Part shown: piece by piece, positions 45,851 to 57,783 of the stretch
Numbering within the stretch: position 1 is the first letter of the stretch
Layout of the letters: each line of letters opens with the position of its first letter
Origin: Cryptomeria japonica
Lineage: Eukaryota > Streptophyta > Pinopsida > Cupressales > Cupressaceae
Assembly: GCF_030272615.1 (NCBI RefSeq)
Contig: NC_081415.1
Coordinates: forward strand, 266,015,925-266,079,924
Length of the DNA: 64,000 bases
Direction of reading: 5' to 3'
Translations under genes and position numbers: made by a program
The notes under the pieces: model-generated
What the model saw: the letters and a program-made list of their open reading frames with translations, nothing else
Databases searched by the model: none
Told to the model about the DNA's origin: nothing

Positions 45851-48537
45851 CCTTGGCTTTGCGATCCATAACATCATATCGGGAAACCCAAGTAACATAT
45901 ATAGGTCTAGAAAATTTCTCATAAAAAACATCCCATATAACTTTATCAATCAATAGATCCTTCATCTTTAGGGTTTAAATTTCAGAATTCTTACTAGAAA
46001 ATTTTGTACGCTTTACATCAAAAAATTACTATAACAAGATCACTATGTATCTTCTACATAAGATTCCACTCAAAAAATTATTAGTTCAAAAAATTAACAA
46101 TCCACAATTGCAACCAATGGTGATCAAGCTCTGATATGACTTTAAGGAAGGTAAGCTAGTAGAGAAACATCCTATACTAATCTTGAGAGGTGGGTTGCAC
46201 AAAATTTTTGAGATAATCACAACTATTACAAAAATTAAAGATATATAAAAATAAGTATGAATTATTCATATCATAACATGGTGATTTACATAGAGAACTC
46301 TCTTTTAATAGAAAAACTCAACAATTCAAAATTCACCTAATATATTCTTCAAACATCAACAAGATTACAATATACTTGTAGAGTAAGATTTTATATTAAT
46401 ATCACAAGTCATTGTAGAGAAATATTGCATAATAATATCACCAACCAAATATTTGAAGGAAACTCAACCTCCATCTCAAGAACCTAATATATATGTGATA
46501 TGATATAAGAAACCATTAAACACCTATACATCCCACACACAACCTCCATCTCAAGCACCTCATATATAGGTGATATGATATATCAAGCCATCAAATGATA
46601 TTTTTAAAACCATGACCTAAACCACCCAAAAATTGGCACCTAGAATAACTCCAATCAAATATTTCCTATGATATTTCAAAACACACACCAACAAAATATT
46701 TTCCCCTTACATCTCTTTTTTATGTCCAACACGTTTTCACATTTTGAAATTCTAGAGACCCAACTTTTAAAGGCCATAAAGCTTGATCCAAGTGGTTGAT
46801 TGATGAACCATTTAAACTATTCAAAATCATATGAAGTGTTGTATTAAGCTATGACCTAATTTATTAGTTATGACCACTTTGAGCCTAAAAATGGCCTCCA
46901 AGTATCTCAAAATTGACTTATAAAGTTTTAAAAATTGAAGCTTTAATATCTTGAAATCCAAAATTTGTAATCTTAGATAAAAAAATTTACTAGAATATTT
47001 ATTTGTTAATTTTATAGCTTTGAAAAAAATTCAAACCCATCCATGCTCAAACGTAAAATTAATATAAATAGTAATCTTTTGGAATTATAAGTTTGAGACG
47101 ACATTTTTTCTAAAATCTCCTTAGCTTTCACAATATAGTGCTATTCATATTTTATTTTCAATGCTATTTTTTTTCTCTATCCTTTCATTTTTCTTACAAT
47201 TTCTTGTTTTTGTGCCCTTAAGCACCTCAAAATCTTGACTTCCATTATTCTAATTTAAACTATTTACACAATCATACCTCTAACCATTCCTAGACACACT
47301 TGTGATAGGACAACCTACATATAATATTGTATTGCCTCTATCTTGGCTATTGTTGCAGTAGAAATACCGAAGTAGAGATTTGACCTAAAGGTAAACCCCC
47401 ACCCAACAAAAAACAAATTTCTTCCTTTGTTTCTTCGTAGGTATTCTAAGAGAAGTCAATTGTATGGAGCTTTGCAGTTTTTTTTTCTTTTTTTAATTCC
47501 TTGCATAAATTCACACAAATAATGTAAATCTTGTTATTTACCATTTTTTTGATCTATTTCACAAGTTGGTATTCGTTGGTATGTTCATGTGTTTCTAGTT
47601 TTCGAGACTAGGTGAATCATCAAACTGTATTTGCATAACTTTGGAAGACCTTCAATTATTTTGACTATATTAAAGATAATTCTCAACACAAATGTCCATA
47701 TGATGCATTGGTGTCTTCGATAGTGATCTTCTCCATTTGGCACTAAATTCCTTTCTTCATCCTTTTTCCCCTCTATTATTACCTTCTATCATTTTTATTT
47801 CAATTTTATGTAATTTCTTAATGTTAAATGAAAATATTGCGTTCAAAACATTTGTAGGACTGTATATTTTTTTTTTAAATAATAACAAATTAATTCACTC
47901 CTAATGTTAAGTATTAAAAGAGTATTTCGCTAATACACATTATCTAAACCATGTTTTTTCCTCTTCTACATGAGTGGTGAGCATCCAACTATGCTAAGGA
48001 TGATATCACAACATATGAGTAAAATAATGCCACCTTGGTAAAATCATTAACATAAATACATTCCAATGAATGAAGTTCTTAGATTCAATTATTTCAGCTT
48101 TCTAATTAAATATTTAATTTCAAATTTCAAATATTAAACTCAAATCAACAAATTTCATAATTTAAAATTTAAATTTAAATAATTTCAAGATATACAACTC
48201 TACTTCTTTCATTTATATTTTTTTAATACCTATAGAATTTTTATTTCAATTACTTTTAATCATATTATCATATACTCAACTCTTAATTTATCCAATTTTT
48301 AACTAAAATTAACTCTATATTTTCTCTATAAATACTTTAAAAAGTAAACCATATACATTTTCTTAAAAGTTGCACCCTAAAGAAAATGATGTGAATAAAG
48401 CTTCTTACAAAACAATCTTTTTCAAATGTACTCAAACAAAAGAATCGATGTGGGAGGCAATGTTAGCCCTAGGAATTTGTTTTATGCTTTTAGTAGTATA
48501 CATATAAAAGAAACTATATACTAATATGAAATCATTT
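45851..48537. other. AT-rich intergenic DNA with a 75-bp two-copy repeat
   Basis: 'caacctccatctcaagRacct.atatatRtgatatgatat' occurs at 46465 and 46540. Otherwise no genes or element ends. The right end carries the left target repeat of the LINE at 48555. Confidence 0.45.
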
Positions 48538-48554
48538 TAAGGTTAAATATAGTT
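48538..48554. repeat. Target-site duplication of the full-length LINE (3' side of the element)
   Basis: TAAGGTTAAATATAGTT, 17 bp identical to 56481-56497. Confidence 0.93.
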
Positions 48555-48843
48555 TTTGATAATAAAAGCAGCCAAAAATGAGGGGGCTGGCCCATAGGTA
48601 CAATTAAGAGAACAGTGGCAGGACCATTGTTCGCATAAAATCAACAAAGTAGCAGCCTTTTACCTCTATCAAAAACAAAAAACATACTATGAGAGTTTAT
48701 CAGTGATAAAAAACTACCAGTCAAAGTATAATTCATTTGCCACGTAGGGCTATAAACAACAAAATATAAACATAAGCCTAAACTGGGCTTATCCAGCCCG
48801 CAACTACACAACATAGACAAAAAAATCCTCCACATGCAGACAG

Positions 48844-50276
48844 TTATTTCTTTTTCCCTTGGCTCTTCTTAGGGAGCAACCTTCTAGCCCATTCCTTCAT
48901 GAGGAACTTGAACAGACCTTTGTAGTCATCGTCCTCCTTACCTTTCCCTTTGGTCGTGGTATCCTGCAACAGGCACAACGTAGTAGCTGAGAATCTCTGA
49001 CATTCAGCGTGAACTTGGACACATCGTGCATCTTGGACTTCGTCGCCTCCAGTCTGCTAGTAATTGCCTGCACATTGTTAGAGAGGGCCTCTATCTTTTT
49101 CTCAAGCTCAGCCAAGTTGGGATCTTCTTCCTTCATGCTACTGGCCTCTTCAACAACCAACATTTTTTCAATCCTGAAGGTCGGGGATGGGAAATTGGCT
49201 GGATCTAGATTCATAGAGGAGACGAGGCTTTCACAAATCTAGGTGGAGCTCATAGAATGGGGAGTTTTTTTGTGTTGGGTCAGGGGCATTTTGACATTTA
49301 GAATGGAGTTGCTCATGTCATGCGAGGAGGAGGGGTCTCTTAGGGATTTCTTCGAGGGTTTAGAGGCCAATCTGCTAGAGTGGCGGGGGGTGTTGGCTTC
49401 TTCAGTAATGTCCAAATTAGAGTTGATCTCTTGGATTTTGACTCTTTTAGGGGTTTTGACCTCCTATGGGGAGTGATTCTTGGTTTTCTTGCTGGAGGAT
49501 GCAAATTTTGGGCACCGAGGGCTTGAATCATTAATGGCTAGAGGTTAAGTTGAGGGGCTGACATTCTACACAGAAATGGAATGGGGCGAACAGAGGGTGA
49601 GGTGAAAGTTATACAGGCAGAGCATAAGGCCCTGATGCAGGATGGGAAAATCTTTCCCTTTCTTCTTAGCTTCAGCTATATCTTTAATGTTAGTATCCAT
49701 CAAATGCAGTAAAAAGAATGGAATGGAAATGAGGTATTTGTTCCTCAAATGGTTCAGGAATGGGAGATGGTAGTAGTAGAAAATACCATACCTTCCCTCC
49801 AGCGTAAAATACTTCATCACAATGTAGCAGACTTCATCCCATGGGTGAGGAATCTCCTCCCTGTTGAATCCTCCAACCCTCTTGATAGGGTTCTCATCTT
49901 GGCGAAAAAATTGGTTGAGGCTGGTAGAATCCGCAATGCGGCTTTGATTTTTCCATTTTTTGCCCTCCATTGAAAGGCCCGTCACTTGAGAAATGACCTC
50001 TTCGTTGATTTTGAAAGAGATTACCCCCATGGTCACCCTTCTGTCCTCCCAGGAAGTCACGAATTGTTTGGAGAGTCTCTCGTTGTTGCCCTTCATATTT
50101 TCTATGAATTTGTCAATACCACCTTCAGTGCACACAAACCAGGCTGCCGGTTTGGCTTTGAACTCGTCCACTTTGTTGGGTTCCAGTCTGAGCCTGTCCC
50201 CCCCAATTCTTGAATCCTCCAGTTTCACAGTTTGAGAATGATAAAAAACCAAAACACAGAGCCAAAGAAAACTCAA
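48844..50276 (-). pseudogene. LINE ORF3: uncharacterised third reading frame downstream of RNase H
   Basis: The best preserved part, 50276-49566, is open for 236 codons. It holds IGGDRLRLEPNKVDEFK, GGIDKFIENMKGNNERLSKQ, VTMGVISFKINEEVISQVTG, NQSRIADSTSLNQFF, YFTLEGRYGIFYYYHLPFL and ILHQGLMLCLYNFHLTLC. After a TAG come a Ser/Pro-rich part with EANTPR and RLASKPS, further stops, then NLAELEKKIEALSNNVQAI (coiled-coil-like), a shift near 48960, and YKGLFKFLMKEWARRLLPKK with a basic tail ending TAA at 48846-48844. No ATG precedes the conserved part in frame, so the start is unknown. About 70% identical by eye to the 21.0-21.5 kb copy over the best 100 residues. No family recognised. Confidence 0.82.
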
Positions 50277-50377
50277 GGCGGAATGGTTGAGAAAAGTGTG
50301 TCGGACTTGAAATATACAGTCATAATAATCAGAGTGATTATTATCCCTTAAGATCCCGTAGATATCGATGGTCGGAG

Positions 50378-50479
50378 ATCTACTCAGAACGTGCGAGCCT
50401 TTACTCGGGCCAATGTGAGTTGACAGATATCTACTCAGAATGTGCGAGCCTTTACTCAGGCCAATGTGAGTTGACAGAT
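50378..50479 (-). repeat. 51-bp tandem duplication between LINE ORF2 and ORF3
   Basis: Two copies with a 51-bp period, containing 'gtgcgagcctttactc' and 'gccaatgtgagttgacagat'. I did not find the duplication in the other LINE. Confidence 0.85.
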
Positions 50480-50679
50480 CCCAACGCTACCTTTACCATC
50501 GCCAGTTGGCTCTGTTCAAGTAATAATTAGAGGGTAATCATTCTCGATGTCAGTACTTTCATCATAAATCCATCCCATGTGGTAGTGGTGACTCAACCTG
50601 CCCTTGATACGTGGCCGTCTAGGGTAGAAATTGGTGGGATCTCCGCGTCAATTTAAAAATTGTAAAAAGGTTTCCTTCA

Positions 50680-53600
50680 TCATTGAGCGGATGGGATAGT
50701 CCTTTCCTGGATAAAGGCCTTTTCCTTTTTCAAGATTTCCTTAATGGTGATTGGTAGCAGATTGGGGTCCCTCCAACATTGTAAGCCATTCTATAGCCTT
50801 CCTTCAGCCGCCATGGAATCGACGGCTCTATTTCCTTCTATGAAGATGTGGCATATAGTGAAGTCCTCCATTTTGACCAGAAATCACCTGATGTCCCTCA
50901 AAATAGGTTCCACTCTCCATCCTGCTGAAGCGTTTCCTTTGGTAGAATCAATAATGATTTGAGAATCTCCTTCGATTTCTAGGTGTTTTATTCCTATGGA
51001 GTTAGCCATTTTCAAACCCCAAAGGAGGGCCATTCCTTCAGCTTGAGTGACCGTATTATCCCTTAGGTTGCCAACATAGGCTGCAACCATGTTCCCTAGA
51101 TGATCCCTAATGACTCCACCACCTACCTAACAGTTGCATAGAGCAGAGCCATCAAAATTTAGTTTAAACTAGTGAAGCCTGAGGGTTGACCATCTAGTCA
51201 TCCGTCTCTTTTTCTTGGTGTTGTTTTTGAAGCGATCAAAGCTAGGGGGGATCTTCTAGCAAACAACGATCTTCTTGTTCGCCTCATCGGGAGGATAGGG
51301 GGGATTTTCTATTTTGTAACTTCTAAATTTTTAGTAATCATCTTAAAGCAAATGTGAGCCACAGAGTCTGGGGGGGGTCTCAGTGTCTCTGAAAATTCTG
51401 GTATTTCTTTCTTTCCACAAGGCCTAGCAGATGTGCAATGGAATTTGTTGATGAGGGGATGATGGGAGGGGGGGGTCCAATCAAAAGTGAAATTTTTTAT
51501 ATTCTTCTGGAAGAACCAACAGAGACCGCATTTCTGAAGAGTAATAGACCAAATATGAGCCGCAAAGGGACAGAGAACAAAAAGGTGGTGAATAGATTCC
51601 TCATCAACTTTACACAGACTACATCTATTGGGGAGATGGAATCCCCTCTTTTTTAGGTTATCAAGCGTGTGGGTTTTATCATGCATGAGGACCCACTAGA
51701 AGAAATTAATTTTAGGGATTAGCTGAGGGTTCCAGACTTTCTTCTAGCATTCTGCGTCCATGGGGTACTTAAGGAGCTGATTCTAAGCAGATTTGACCGA
51801 GAAATATCCCGATTGTGTCTCTTTCTAGATGAAGCTATCTTCATTCAGAGCCAAGGGGATTCTAGTTTTCGACAATATGAGTTGCACATCTTGAGCCAGG
51901 GGGTCCAGATTAGGTCTATTGCTGCAAATGAGAATAATGTCCTTCCAGCCCCTTCCTGGGGCCAAATAATATGCAACATAATCCCCCAGGATACCTTTAA
52001 GGTGATTCATGATTTGATGGAAGCGAGTGTTGACCAAAGGCCTGTCCTCCATCCAAAAATCCTCCCAAAATCTTACCTTTTTATCGTCTCCCAGCTACCA
52101 CTTCAGACCTTCTCTAACCATCACTCTATTCTTCAGGATGTTGTTCTACAACTTGGAACCTTGGGGAAGGTTTGTTGTATTCAAATTATAAAAGAAATGC
52201 TCCTGGTCCAAGTACTTAGCTTTGATGATGTTGCACCTGTCTGCCTCACCTTTAGCCGGGGTCCATCCAATCTTGGCAAGTAGCACCTTATTGAGGGTAT
52301 TAATCTTTCTTATGCCCAAACCTCCCAGAGATTTGGGTAGACACACAGTGTCCCAATTGACCAAAGCAAGGCATTTTTTTTCCTCTAAGCCAGTCCATAA
52401 AAAGTTTCTTTGGATTTTTTCAAGTTTTTCTCCCATGGTCCCTGATATTTTAAACATGGAGAGGAAGTACATCAGAATTCCCTGTAGGGAGGCTGCAAGA
52501 AACTAGAGCTTCCCCACACTACTGAGGAATTTCCCTTTCCATCCTGCAAGTTTTTTCTGCATTCATTCCAAGATAGAGTTCCAGAAGATGGGGGTGACTT
52601 CCTTGACCGTGAGGGGGAGACCCAGGTAGGTCCCTGGGAGAGTTGCCACTTTGCATCTAAGGATGGAAAGAATTTTGAGTTGGAGGTCATTTGGAGTGTT
52701 GAAGAAGGAGAGATTACTCTTCTCATAGTTGATGCATTGTCCCGACGCCTTGGCATAGTCTGCCAGTAGGATCTTCCATCCTTTAGCCTCCATGACAGAA
52801 GTCCTACCAAAAAGGAAAGTGTCATCCATGAACTGTTGAATATTAGAGGGGGGGAGCATAGAGGCTGCTTTGAATCCTTGGAGCCTACCATTGGTGACCA
52901 GATGGATCACATTTCCGTTTAAGACTTCAACTATCATGATAAACAAATAAGGGGATAAAGGATCTCCCTGTCGGATACCTTTCTCAGCTTTGAAGCATCC
53001 CTTAGGAGTCCCATTAATTAGTACTGCGAATTGAACTATGGTCACACATTCTTGAATCATATTCACCATTTTTTGGTTAAATCCCAGTTTTAGAAGCACT
53101 TTGAAAAGAAACTCCCAATTAACCTTATCATAAGCTTTTGATAAATCAAGTTTAAAGGCCATACCTGGCAATTTTCTCCTATCCATGGAGTGGATTATCT
53201 CATGAGTTGCAATGGCAACATCCAAAATTTGGCGTCCCGGGACGAAGCCTTTCTGAGATGGACTAATAAATTTTTCTAGGAAGGGTTTAATCCTATTAAC
53301 AAGGACCTTGGAGAGAATTTTATAAATGGTATTGGAGAGGCTTATGGGTCGATACTCCTTCAAGCAGGTGGGAGTAGTGGTCTTGGGGATAAGGACAATG
53401 AAGGTGTTGTTGATCTTTTTCAGCAGTCTCCTCGTTTTGAAGAAGTCTTGAACAACTTTGGTGACATCGTAACTAACAATGTCTAAAAGTCCTGGAAGAA
53501 CATTGGGGGGAAACCATCTGGGCCCAGTGTCTTGTAGGCTCCCATAGCAAAGACAGCCCTATGAACTTCATCGATCGAGATGGGAGACAAAAGTTGTCAG

Positions 53601-54900
53601 TTGTCGTCCTCATTGATGGCCATCGACAACTTACTAACAAGGTAGTTCTGGAGTGGAGAATCCCTTCCACCATCTCCATATAGTCTGGTGAAAAAATCCA
53701 CCACATTCTATCCAAGCAGAGAGTCCTCAGAGATCTCCTGGCCAGTTTCATCCTTAATACTTTTGATATAGTTCCTCCTCTTATGGATAGAAGCCGATCT
53801 ATGGAAGAAAGCAAAATTTTTGTCCCCTTCTTTCAACCACTGGATCCTAGATCTTTTCTTCCAGTACACTTCTTCCCTAGAGAGGGTATCTTTCTAGCTC
53901 TTGTGGCAATCTTCCTCCTCCTTCAAAATGGGGTTCGGGGGGTTACCAATAGCCATAATATTTTGAAGTTGTTCCAGTCTGGCTCCTAGGTCCTTCTTTC
54001 TTTTGAAGATATCTCCAAATGTGGTCCTATTCCACCCTTTGACTTCCCTGCTAATTAACTTTAGTTTCTCCATAATTTTGAACATGGCAGTCCCTTGGAT
54101 CGGGGTGGTCCACCAGCATCTTACCATTTCCTTGAAGTTCAGGTGGGAGGCCCACATGATCTCATAGCGAAAGCGGGGGGGGGGACCCTGGTAGGGTATG
54201 TCTTTCCAGTGGAGAAGAAGGGGGTTGTGGTCAGACGCAGTCCTTGGGAGGGTTTTCAAGTAAGAGCTATTTCCAATGTCCCAATTGGTGGAAATCAAGA
54301 ATCTATCTAGCCTGACTTGAATAAGATATTTGTCTTTCCTATTATTCAACCAGGTGAAGGGGGCACCCTACAAATCAATATCCATAAGGCTTGTAGCATT
54401 GATGAAACTGGCTAGGTTGCCCATGCTATTAGAGAAATCTTCCAAACCACCACACTTTTTGGACAGGTAGAGGGGGAGTTGAAATCTCCCACAAGCATAA
54501 ACTGGTCCTTCTGGTTAGTCATAATGATATTATAAATTTCCTCCCACGGGAGCCGTCTCCCCGATCTTGAGTTGGGAGCATAGATATTGAACATCTGCCA
54601 GCATTGTTCCCCATAATGAAGGGAAACCGCTAGGAAATTTTGGGAGCTAGCGAAAAGATTTCCTTTCATTTTAATGGGATCCCAAAGGGTAGCAATACCC
54701 CTAGAAGCACCCAAGGCATCAACATATAGATAGTCCGCTCCAGGCCAAAGTTTACCAGCAACCACAACAAAAGTTTGAAAGGGCATCTTGACTTCTTGAA
54801 TGAGGCAAATGTCAATTTTCATCTCAAGAATGAGTTGTTTTATGGCGAACTGCTCTTGGGGGTTGTTCAAACCCCTTATGTTCTAAGAGAGGAACTTCAT
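50680..54900 (-). pseudogene. LINE ORF2: APE endonuclease, reverse transcriptase, zf-RVT, RNase H
   Basis: Starts ATG 54900; codon 6 (Trp in the other copies) is TAG at 54885-54883. Endonuclease: MKIDICLIQEVKM, NIYAPNSRSGRR, GDFNSP, TASDHNPLLLHW. RT: KGFVPGRQILDV, FKLDLSKAYDKVNWEF, GIRQGDPLSPYLF, IQQFMDDTFLFG (FMDD), GTYLGLPLTVKEV. zf-RVT scraps: NLKKRGFHLPNRCSLCKVDE and CPFAAHIWSITLQKCGL. RNase H: LNFDGSALC, QAEGMALLWGL, LEIEGDSQIIIDS, EGNRAVDSMA. Stop TGA at 50682-50680. About 1400 codons, usual for plant LINEs. At least eight frame breaks. Nicks, copies and removes RNA template during retrotransposition. Confidence 0.93.
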
Positions 54901-56473
54901 TTCTTGCTTTTGTTAAGTTCGTTCAGGGTCAGTTGTCTGCCCTTTGCAATGTCCCTTGCCATAACCTTGTGCCTCAGGACTCTTTCTGAGGGTCCACCTA
55001 CTTTGTTTTTGTTACCCCCCACATCTACTTTCTTGGCCTTGACTTTCTTCTTCTGGGTTATCCATTCTTCATTATCCATCCAGGGGGAGCCCGAGGGGAC
55101 ACTTTCAATGGAGTTACCAAGGAGTTTTTGGGGTGCGCATCTCTATCCCCTATTATAGGGGAGAGAGGGGTTGAAGAGGTGGGTAAGCTATTTTCAGTCA
55201 AAAGAGGCCCGACCAAAGCTGAGTTGAGGGCTATCTCTTGCGGGATCTCCCCCTCTTTCAGGGGAATGCTTGAGTTTTTGACTGGGTCTACCAGGGATTT
55301 TAAGATCTCAAGGATCTTGTCTGTATGTGGGTAATCTTCAGAAATTTCATTTGCATTAGTCATCTCAAGGGGGGCCAAGGATGATGGGTCACCAGGATTG
55401 ATGGGTTCGGCCCAGATGGCTTTATTTTTGAGCTTGGGTTCCACAACCACGGGGGCTTTATAATCAGTATAAGAATGCCCCTGGTTATTGCATTTCTGGC
55501 AATACAAGGTGGCATTTTCATACACAATAGCCTGGGACCATTTTCCCCATTTTGATTTTAGGGAGATAAAGTTTGGGAGAGCCTTGTTAATAGTGACATT
55601 GACACACAAATGAGCATACACCAACCTGGATTTGTTGAGAGTTATCGAGTCCGCTGCAACAAAGTTGCCAAACAAGTTTCCTATCTAGCAGAAGATTTGT
55701 TCATCCTAGATTTCCAAAGGGAGTCCAGGAAGCCTAACCCAGATTGGAGCCATGCGGTTTAGTTTTGCGGAGGGGTCAAAACCAGGCTTCCATTTAGCCA
55801 TGGTTAGGAAATGATTTCCATAAGCCCAAGACCCTGACAGAACATAGATCATATTCTCGTTAGTGTTGAACTTGAAAAGAAAGAGTCCCCCCGGCATAGC
55901 TGAAACCTCCAGGCTTCCTGTAAGCTTCCAATGAGATTTTGCCCATCGCCTGACCATGTCGATAGATGGTCGGAAGGAGAAGAAACGACCAACTACTGCT
56001 AGGTGAAGGGAAGAGGTGATTTTGTCCATCAAGTTGTCGGGGAGTTTGATCTCCGTTCCGTCTTCTGTTTGGGAGAAGGTGGCCACAACATCTTCAGGGG
56101 TCGATTTTGTTGACCCAAGGAGGGCGTTCTTTCAGCTAGACTTGGGATTCTCCTTCACAAGATCCACATCCGCCTGTTTGGCAGAAGTTTCTGGTCCAGG
56201 ATGGGGTATATTCCTTTCATCCCCTTTCAGGCTAGTATCAGTCAGACCTAGTGAAGTGGAAGGGGTGTGAAGGCTGGTATTTTCTTTCGTATGGTCCGCA
56301 GACCATGGGGACCCCGCAGCTGGCTCAGCAGCATGCGCACCGATCGTAGAATCGAGTGTTGGGTCCAGCGGGGGAGGGGGGACCTCCCCAAAGGGGGTGG
56401 TCATCCAGGGACACAAGTTCAAATGCGAAGCAGGCGAGAGAGTTGTAGACGGAAGGCGGGAAAAAGGCAGCAT
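54897..56473 (-). pseudogene. LINE ORF1: DUF4283-like domain, CCHC-type knuckle, basic tail
   Basis: Starts MLPFSRLPSTTLSPASHLNL at 56473. A Pro/Ser/Thr-rich N-terminus of about 110 residues precedes a TGA near 56132. In the same frame follows a DUF4283-like domain (LHLAVVGRFFSFRPSIDMVR, GGLFLFKFNTNENMIYVLSG, WAYGNHFLTMAKWKPGFDPS), then IWVRLPGLPLEI. After two TAGs comes YCQKCNNQGHSYTDYK, a CCHC knuckle whose last Cys is Tyr. A frameshift near 55080 leads to the tail DNEEWITQKKKVKAKK ending in TGA 54899-54897. Binds element RNA. The TGA overlaps the ORF2 ATG. Confidence 0.88.
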
Positions 56474-56480
56474 TGAAGAA

Positions 56481-56497
56481 TAAGGTTAAATATAGTT
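56481..56497. repeat. Target-site duplication of the full-length LINE (5' side of the element)
   Basis: TAAGGTTAAATATAGTT, identical to 48538-48554. Confidence 0.93.
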
Positions 56498-56825
56498 AAT
56501 ATTACTTTTACTTTTATTTATTTATATGTGATTAATAATTATTTTATTTTAATTGGTAGAATATATTTTTTATTGTTACATCGCTTAAAAATAAGAGGGT
56601 GAAATTAGAATAAAGAAGCGTTTTTTTTGTTTTATTATTTATTTTCAAGAAAATGTTTTATCATCTTATTTTAAGGTTAAATAGTCAATGTTACTTTTGA
56701 TTTTTAATTATTTGTACATCATAAATAATTATTCTATTTTAATTGGTAAAGATATTTTTTATTGTTACATAATTTAAAAATAAGAAGGTGAAATTAGAAT
56801 AAAGAAGCGTATAGAATCATGGTTC
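56482..56825. repeat. Two-copy direct repeat, period about 190 bp, at the LINE insertion site
   Basis: 'aaggttaaatag/atag...ttaattggta.aatatattttttattgttacat...aaaataaga.ggtgaaattagaataaagaagcg' occurs from 56482 and again from about 56671. The LINE target sequence is the first word of the unit. No coding signal; the rest up to 56979 is AT-rich. Confidence 0.8.
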
Positions 56826-56979
56826 TTATTTTGTTTTATCATGTTTGTACATGAATATTTTTTCAAGAAGATATTGACAATATTATATGTAATAATCTTT
56901 TATATATGTCTCAAATTTAAAAGACATTGTATGAAAAAGGTCACATGGTGCATGTTTTTTTGTCATGGTGTATACTTAT

Positions 56980-57762
56980 TGTAGACACCTAAAATTGTCC
57001 TCTTTAATTAAATAAATATTTTTATTTATTTAATTATTTTATCTTAAGTCCTCTATTAATTAAATAAATCTTTATTTATTTAATTAATTCATTTAGCCTT
57101 TTCTAGCCCTTTTCTTATTTAAAATTTGTTTTTACATATTTAAATTATCTTTTCTTAAATTAAATAAAATTTATTTATTTAATTGGTCCCACTTCCTCTA
57201 TTAATTAAATATCTTTATTTATTTATTTAATTCATTAGCTTTTTCCTCTATGACATGTGCCACTTATCTCTTAATCCTCTTTTACCTACCCCCTTCATTA
57301 TTCTATTATTTCTTCTACCTACCCTTTAATCCTAGTCGACCATTTATCTTTTCATCTCTTAATCTTAGCCCTCCATTTTCTAAAGCATCTTCTATATAAT
57401 AGGATACTTCCTTCATTATCAACCCTAATAAATGCATCTAATCACCTTATACAATCAATCTTTCTTGTGATCAAGCAACTTCAACCACAATCCGTTCTTT
57501 GTTGAGCTCTTGTGCACACATAAAATCTGAGAGCAAATATATCAAACAAGATCAATGGAGATAGGAGACAATGGAGATTGAAACCCTACTTGACATGTGA
57601 ATGGTAATATTGTTCATTTGTTGATTTGCATGTTCTTAGGTATCTTCATTGGTGTATGGTGGATGTTTGGTTGTAGAACTAAGTTTTTTATTGTGGTTGG
57701 ATCTTTGTGGTTTTACAATAGTTTATCATCATCATCATCATCATCATTTTTCATCGTATACA
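56980..57762 (+). mobile_element. Gypsy 5' LTR
   Basis: 783 bp from TGTAGACACCTAAAATTGTC to ...cgtataca, TG...CA, directly followed by tttTGGCATGCCC. The first 200 bp are rich in ttaattaaataaat-type text, as in other plant Gypsy LTRs. The 3' LTR is outside the window, so the target duplication cannot be checked. Confidence 0.8.
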
Positions 57763-57765
57763 TTT

Positions 57766-57783
57766 TGGCATGCCCAGTGGGAC
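57766..57783 (+). other. Gypsy primer-binding site
   Basis: TGGCATGCCCAGTGGGAC, starting with the TGG that pairs with tRNA CCA, three bases after the LTR. Not the initiator tRNA-Met type. The donor tRNA was not identified. Confidence 0.65.

Larger units (their letters stand above)
48555..56480 (-). mobile_element. Full-length LINE with three ORFs and 17-bp target duplication, 7926 bp
   Basis: Runs on the minus strand from 56480 to 48555. Order: short 5' UTR, ORF1 (56473-54897), ORF2 (54900-50680), spacer with a 51-bp tandem duplication, ORF3 (to 48844), and a 3' end ggctgcttttattatcaaaaa that abuts the target repeat. Both boundaries are fixed by the 17-bp repeat, so the gene content belongs to a single element. 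Same family as the LINE at 15679-22565 but clearly diverged. All three ORFs carry stops or frameshifts. Confidence 0.95.

Noticed and set aside
46114-46130. Primer-binding-site-like word on the minus strand (TCATATCAGAGC)
   Set aside because: Two mismatches at the TGG end that must pair with tRNA CCA, and no LTR end next to it.
49749-50235. Several plus-strand ORFs over the LINE at 48.5-56.5 kb
   Set aside because: Antisense shadows of LINE ORF3, ORF2 and ORF1; no similarity of their own.
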